Assembly (NCBI RefSeq): GCF_024199795.1
Contig: NZ_JANADK010000001.1
Location: forward strand, 3,410,001 to 3,474,000
Direction: 5' to 3'
Source: Bradyrhizobium sp. CCGB01
Lineage (GTDB): Bacteria; Pseudomonadota; Alphaproteobacteria; Rhizobiales; Xanthobacteraceae
Length of the DNA stretch: 64,000 bases
Part shown: piece by piece, positions 61,789 through 64,000 of the stretch
How the letters are laid out: each line of letters begins with the position of its first letter
Position numbering within the stretch: position 1 is the stretch's first letter
Translations under genes and position numbers: made by a program
Notes under the pieces: model-generated
What the model was told of the DNA's origin: nothing
Seen by the model: the letters and a program-made list of their open reading frames with translations, nothing else
Database searches by the model: none

Positions 61789-63435
61789 ATGCCGCGAGCG
61801 TATATCGGCGTCGATGTGGGGACCACGAGCACGCGGGCAGGGGTGTTTGACGAGGCCGGCACCCTCCTTGCCACCGCCAAGCATCCGATCCGGATCTGGC
61901 ACGAGGCGGGCGACATCGTCGAGCAGTCGTCCTCGGACATCTGGGAGGCCTGCGCCAAATCGGTGCGCGCGGCGATGGCGGAAGCTGCCATCGCGCCCGA
62001 CGGCGTCGGCGGCATCGGTTTCGACGCCACCTGTTCGCTGGTCGTCCTCGACCGGCAAGGTGAACCCGTCACCGTCAGCGCCTCCGGCGACAAGCAGCGC
62101 AACGTCATCGTCTGGATGGACCACCGTGCCACGGCCGAGGCGCGGCTGATCAACGAGACCGGTGATGCTGTGCTGCGCTATGTCGGCGGCTCGATCTCGC
62201 CCGAGATGGAGATGCCGAAACTGCTATGGCTGAAGCGGCACATGCGTGCGAGCTTCGATGACGCCGGTCATTTCTTCGATCTGGCAGATTATCTGACCTG
62301 GCGTGCGACCGGCTCGCTCCAGCGCTCCACCTGCACGGTCACCTGCAAATGGAACTACCTCGCGCATGACGGCGGCGGCTGGAGCGCGCCGTTCTTCCAG
62401 CGCATTGGCCTGTCCGACTTCGTCGCCGAGAAATACGGCCGCATCGGAACCGAGATCGTCGCGCCGGGCACGCGGCTCAGTGCCGGCCTCACCCGTGCAG
62501 CGGCGGCCGAGCTCGGCCTGTCACCGGGTACACCGGTGGGCGCGTCCCTGATCGATGCGCATGCCGGCGGCATCGGCGCGATCGGCGGTCGCGACGGATC
62601 GGACGGCGCAACCGATGTTTCCGATCGCCTCGCCTACATCATGGGGACGTCGGCCTGCATCATGGCGACGACGAAGGAGCCGTGCTTCGTGCCGGGCGTG
62701 TGGGGCCCATATTATTCCGGCATGGTGCCGGATGTCTGGCTCAACGAGGGTGGCCAGTCCGCCGCCGGCGCCGCGATCGATCATCTGCTCAAGTCGCATC
62801 CGGGCCATGCCGAAGCGAACGCGGCGGCGCGCAGCGAGGGCGTCGACCTCATCGAGTACCTCGAGCGCCGCATCATCGCGCGCGCCGGTAACGCCAGCCG
62901 TGCCGCGCTGCTCGCCCGCGACGTCCATGTGCTTCCCGAATTCATCGGCAACCGCTCGCCTTACGCCGATCCTGACACCCGCGCGGTGATCGCGGGCCTC
63001 GATCTCGACACCGACGTCAGTTCGATGGAGCGGCTGTTCGTCGCCGGCCTCTGCGGTCTCGCCTATGGGCTCGCCGAGGTGATCGAGGCCTTTGCCGCGC
63101 ATGGCGTCCATTCCAGCATCATGATCATGGGCGGCGGCGCCAGCCGAAGCCCGCTGGTGCGGCAGATCATGGCGGACACCACGGGTCTCACAGTCGCGCT
63201 GCCGCAAACGAAAGAACCCGTGTTGCTGGGCGCCGCGATGCTTGGCGCGGTGGCCGGCGGCGCCTATGCCTCGATCGGCGAGACCATGGCAAAGATGTCC
63301 GCGCTGGGACGGAAGAGCGAGCCGACCGCGCCGGACATGGCCGCGTTTCATGTTCGCAAGCGCAACGTGTACAGGCTGCTGCGCGATGTCGATCGCGGCA
63401 GCCGAGCGGCGATGCGCGACGTCGCCGGAGGTTGA
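61789..63435 (+). CDS. FGGY-family carbohydrate kinase, D-ribulokinase-like
   Basis: ATP-dependent phosphorylation of a ketopentose (548 residues, longer than xylulokinase). The phosphate-1 motif YIGVDVGTTSTRAGVFDEAG, GIGFDATCSLVVLDRQGEPV, VIVWMDHRATAEARLINETG, TCTVTCKWNYLAHDGGGWSA and IMIMGGGASRSPLVRQIMAD are characteristic of the FGGY pentulose kinase group, which prefers D-ribulose. It lies between the polyol dehydrogenase and a PfkB kinase, giving a polyol to ketose to ketose-5-phosphate route. Confidence 0.88.
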   Translation: MPRAYIGVDVGTTSTRAGVFDEAGTLLATAKHPIRIWHEAGDIVEQSSSDIWEACAKSVRAAMAEAAIAPDGVGGIGFDATCSLVVLDRQGEPVTVSASGDKQRNVIVWMDHRATAEARLINETGDAVLRYVGGSISPEMEMPKLLWLKRHMRASFDDAGHFFDLADYLTWRATGSLQRSTCTVTCKWNYLAHDGGGWSAPFFQRIGLSDFVAEKYGRIGTEIVAPGTRLSAGLTRAAAAELGLSPGTPVGASLIDAHAGGIGAIGGRDGSDGATDVSDRLAYIMGTSACIMATTKEPCFVPGVWGPYYSGMVPDVWLNEGGQSAAGAAIDHLLKSHPGHAEANAAARSEGVDLIEYLERRIIARAGNASRAALLARDVHVLPEFIGNRSPYADPDTRAVIAGLDLDTDVSSMERLFVAGLCGLAYGLAEVIEAFAAHGVHSSIMIMGGGASRSPLVRQIMADTTGLTVALPQTKEPVLLGAAMLGAVAGGAYASIGETMAKMSALGRKSEPTAPDMAAFHVRKRNVYRLLRDVDRGSRAAMRDVAGG

Positions 63436-63440
63436 AACGA

Positions 63441-64000
63441 ATGCTGATATCTTGCGGCGATGCGCTGATCGATTTCGTGCCGACGCGGAACGCCGACGGG
63501 CGCGAAGCGGTGATGCCGGCGGTCGGCGGCTCCTGCCTCAACGTCGCGATCGGCATGGCGCGGCTGGGCGCGCCGACCGGTTTTGTCGGCGGCATCTCGA
63601 CCGATCTGTTCGGGCGCATGATCGCGGATCACGCCGCCGCATCGCATGTCGAGCTCGGCCTAGCCACCCGCAGTGATCACCAGACCACGCTTGCCTTCGT
63701 CCGCATCGTCGCGGGCGAGTCGCATTATGCCTTCTATGACGCCGAGACCGCGACGCGAAACTGGACCTATCGGCGCGGCACTATTCCATTCGCGAATGTC
63801 GAAGCCGTTCATGTCGGTTCGACCACCCTGGTCAACGACCAGGGCGCGGCCGAGACGAAGGCGTTGATTACGGACGCGCGGGCCGCATCGACGATCTCCT
63901 TCGATCCGAACTGCCGGCCCAATCTGGTCCAAGACAAGCCGGCTTATCTGGCGCGGATCGCCGGGTTCGCTGCCAGCGCCGATCTCATCAAGATGTCGGA
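63441..64000 (+). CDS. PfkB-family carbohydrate kinase (fructokinase-like), 5' part
   Basis: The first 186 codons of a ribokinase/PfkB-type kinase; the frame runs off the window end. LISCGDALIDFVPTRNADGR is the N-terminal beta-strand start, and GGSCLNVAIGMARLGAPTGF with VGGISTDLFGRMIADHAA is the family signature 1. ATG 63441 has GGAGGTTGAAACGA upstream and lies five bases after the FGGY kinase stop. In the smo/mtl operons of related bacteria a PfkB fructokinase phosphorylates fructose made from mannitol or sorbitol; the same role is likely here. Confidence 0.85.
   Translation, partial: MLISCGDALIDFVPTRNADGREAVMPAVGGSCLNVAIGMARLGAPTGFVGGISTDLFGRMIADHAAASHVELGLATRSDHQTTLAFVRIVAGESHYAFYDAETATRNWTYRRGTIPFANVEAVHVGSTTLVNDQGAAETKALITDARAASTISFDPNCRPNLVQDKPAYLARIAGFAASADLIKMS

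Overview
The window is a high-GC chromosomal segment of an alphaproteobacterium of the Rhizobiales, most likely Bradyrhizobium or a close relative. This is inferred from the glyoxylate carboligase operon, the norEF and norCBQD genes, ChvE/GguAB and YtfQ-type sugar importers, an exact FixK/FNR-type box, and several families of palindromic intergenic repeats of the kind seen in Bradyrhizobium. I see no rRNA, tRNA, insertion sequence, prophage or CRISPR array. Two genes are cut by the window edges: gcl on the left and a PfkB kinase on the right.

Layout. 1-2.6 kb: glyoxylate assimilation (gcl, hyi, glxR). 2.7-8.6 kb: small genes, a two-subunit ThDP decarboxylase divergent from a D-2-hydroxyacid dehydrogenase, an orphan FlgC-like protein, an ornithine cyclodeaminase homologue and a GNAT acetyltransferase. 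8.6-12.8 kb: an Orn/Lys/Arg decarboxylase, an Lrp-type regulator and divergent alanine dehydrogenase. 12.9-17.7 kb: a DsbA-fold protein, then an operon of AMP-ligase, TetR regulator and Baeyer-Villiger-like monooxygenase. 17.9-22.7 kb: a complete Liv-type ABC importer, divergent from that operon across a palindromic operator candidate. 22.8-24.2 kb: a small membrane protein and a YeiH-family exporter.

24.4-33.1 kb holds the least explained part. It has a nitrate/sulfonate/taurine-type ABC importer whose binding protein carries a C-terminal NosL-like domain, a Crp/Fnr regulator, a DUF971 protein, a ferredoxin-NADP reductase, an AprA-like flavoprotein, a 2[4Fe-4S] ferredoxin and a ten-repeat HEAT protein. 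A shared 12-bp partial dyad around AACTAAT lies upstream of all four transcription units. This looks like a co-regulated uptake-plus-redox pathway for an unknown solute.

33.2-47.1 kb is a sugar block: an FAH-family enzyme, a YtfQ/YtfR/YtfT/YjfF importer, a GntR regulator, a sugar 1-dehydrogenase, aldose epimerase and lactonase, then ChvE-GguAB. Together these suit uptake and non-phosphorylative oxidation of galactose or arabinose. 47.3-54.8 kb is respiratory: a histidine kinase behind an FNR/FixK box, then norEF and norCBQD, each behind a TTG-N8-CAA box. 54.8-64 kb is a polyol cluster: HAD phosphatase, SorC regulator, Smo-type importer, SDR dehydrogenase, D-ribulokinase-like FGGY kinase and a PfkB kinase.
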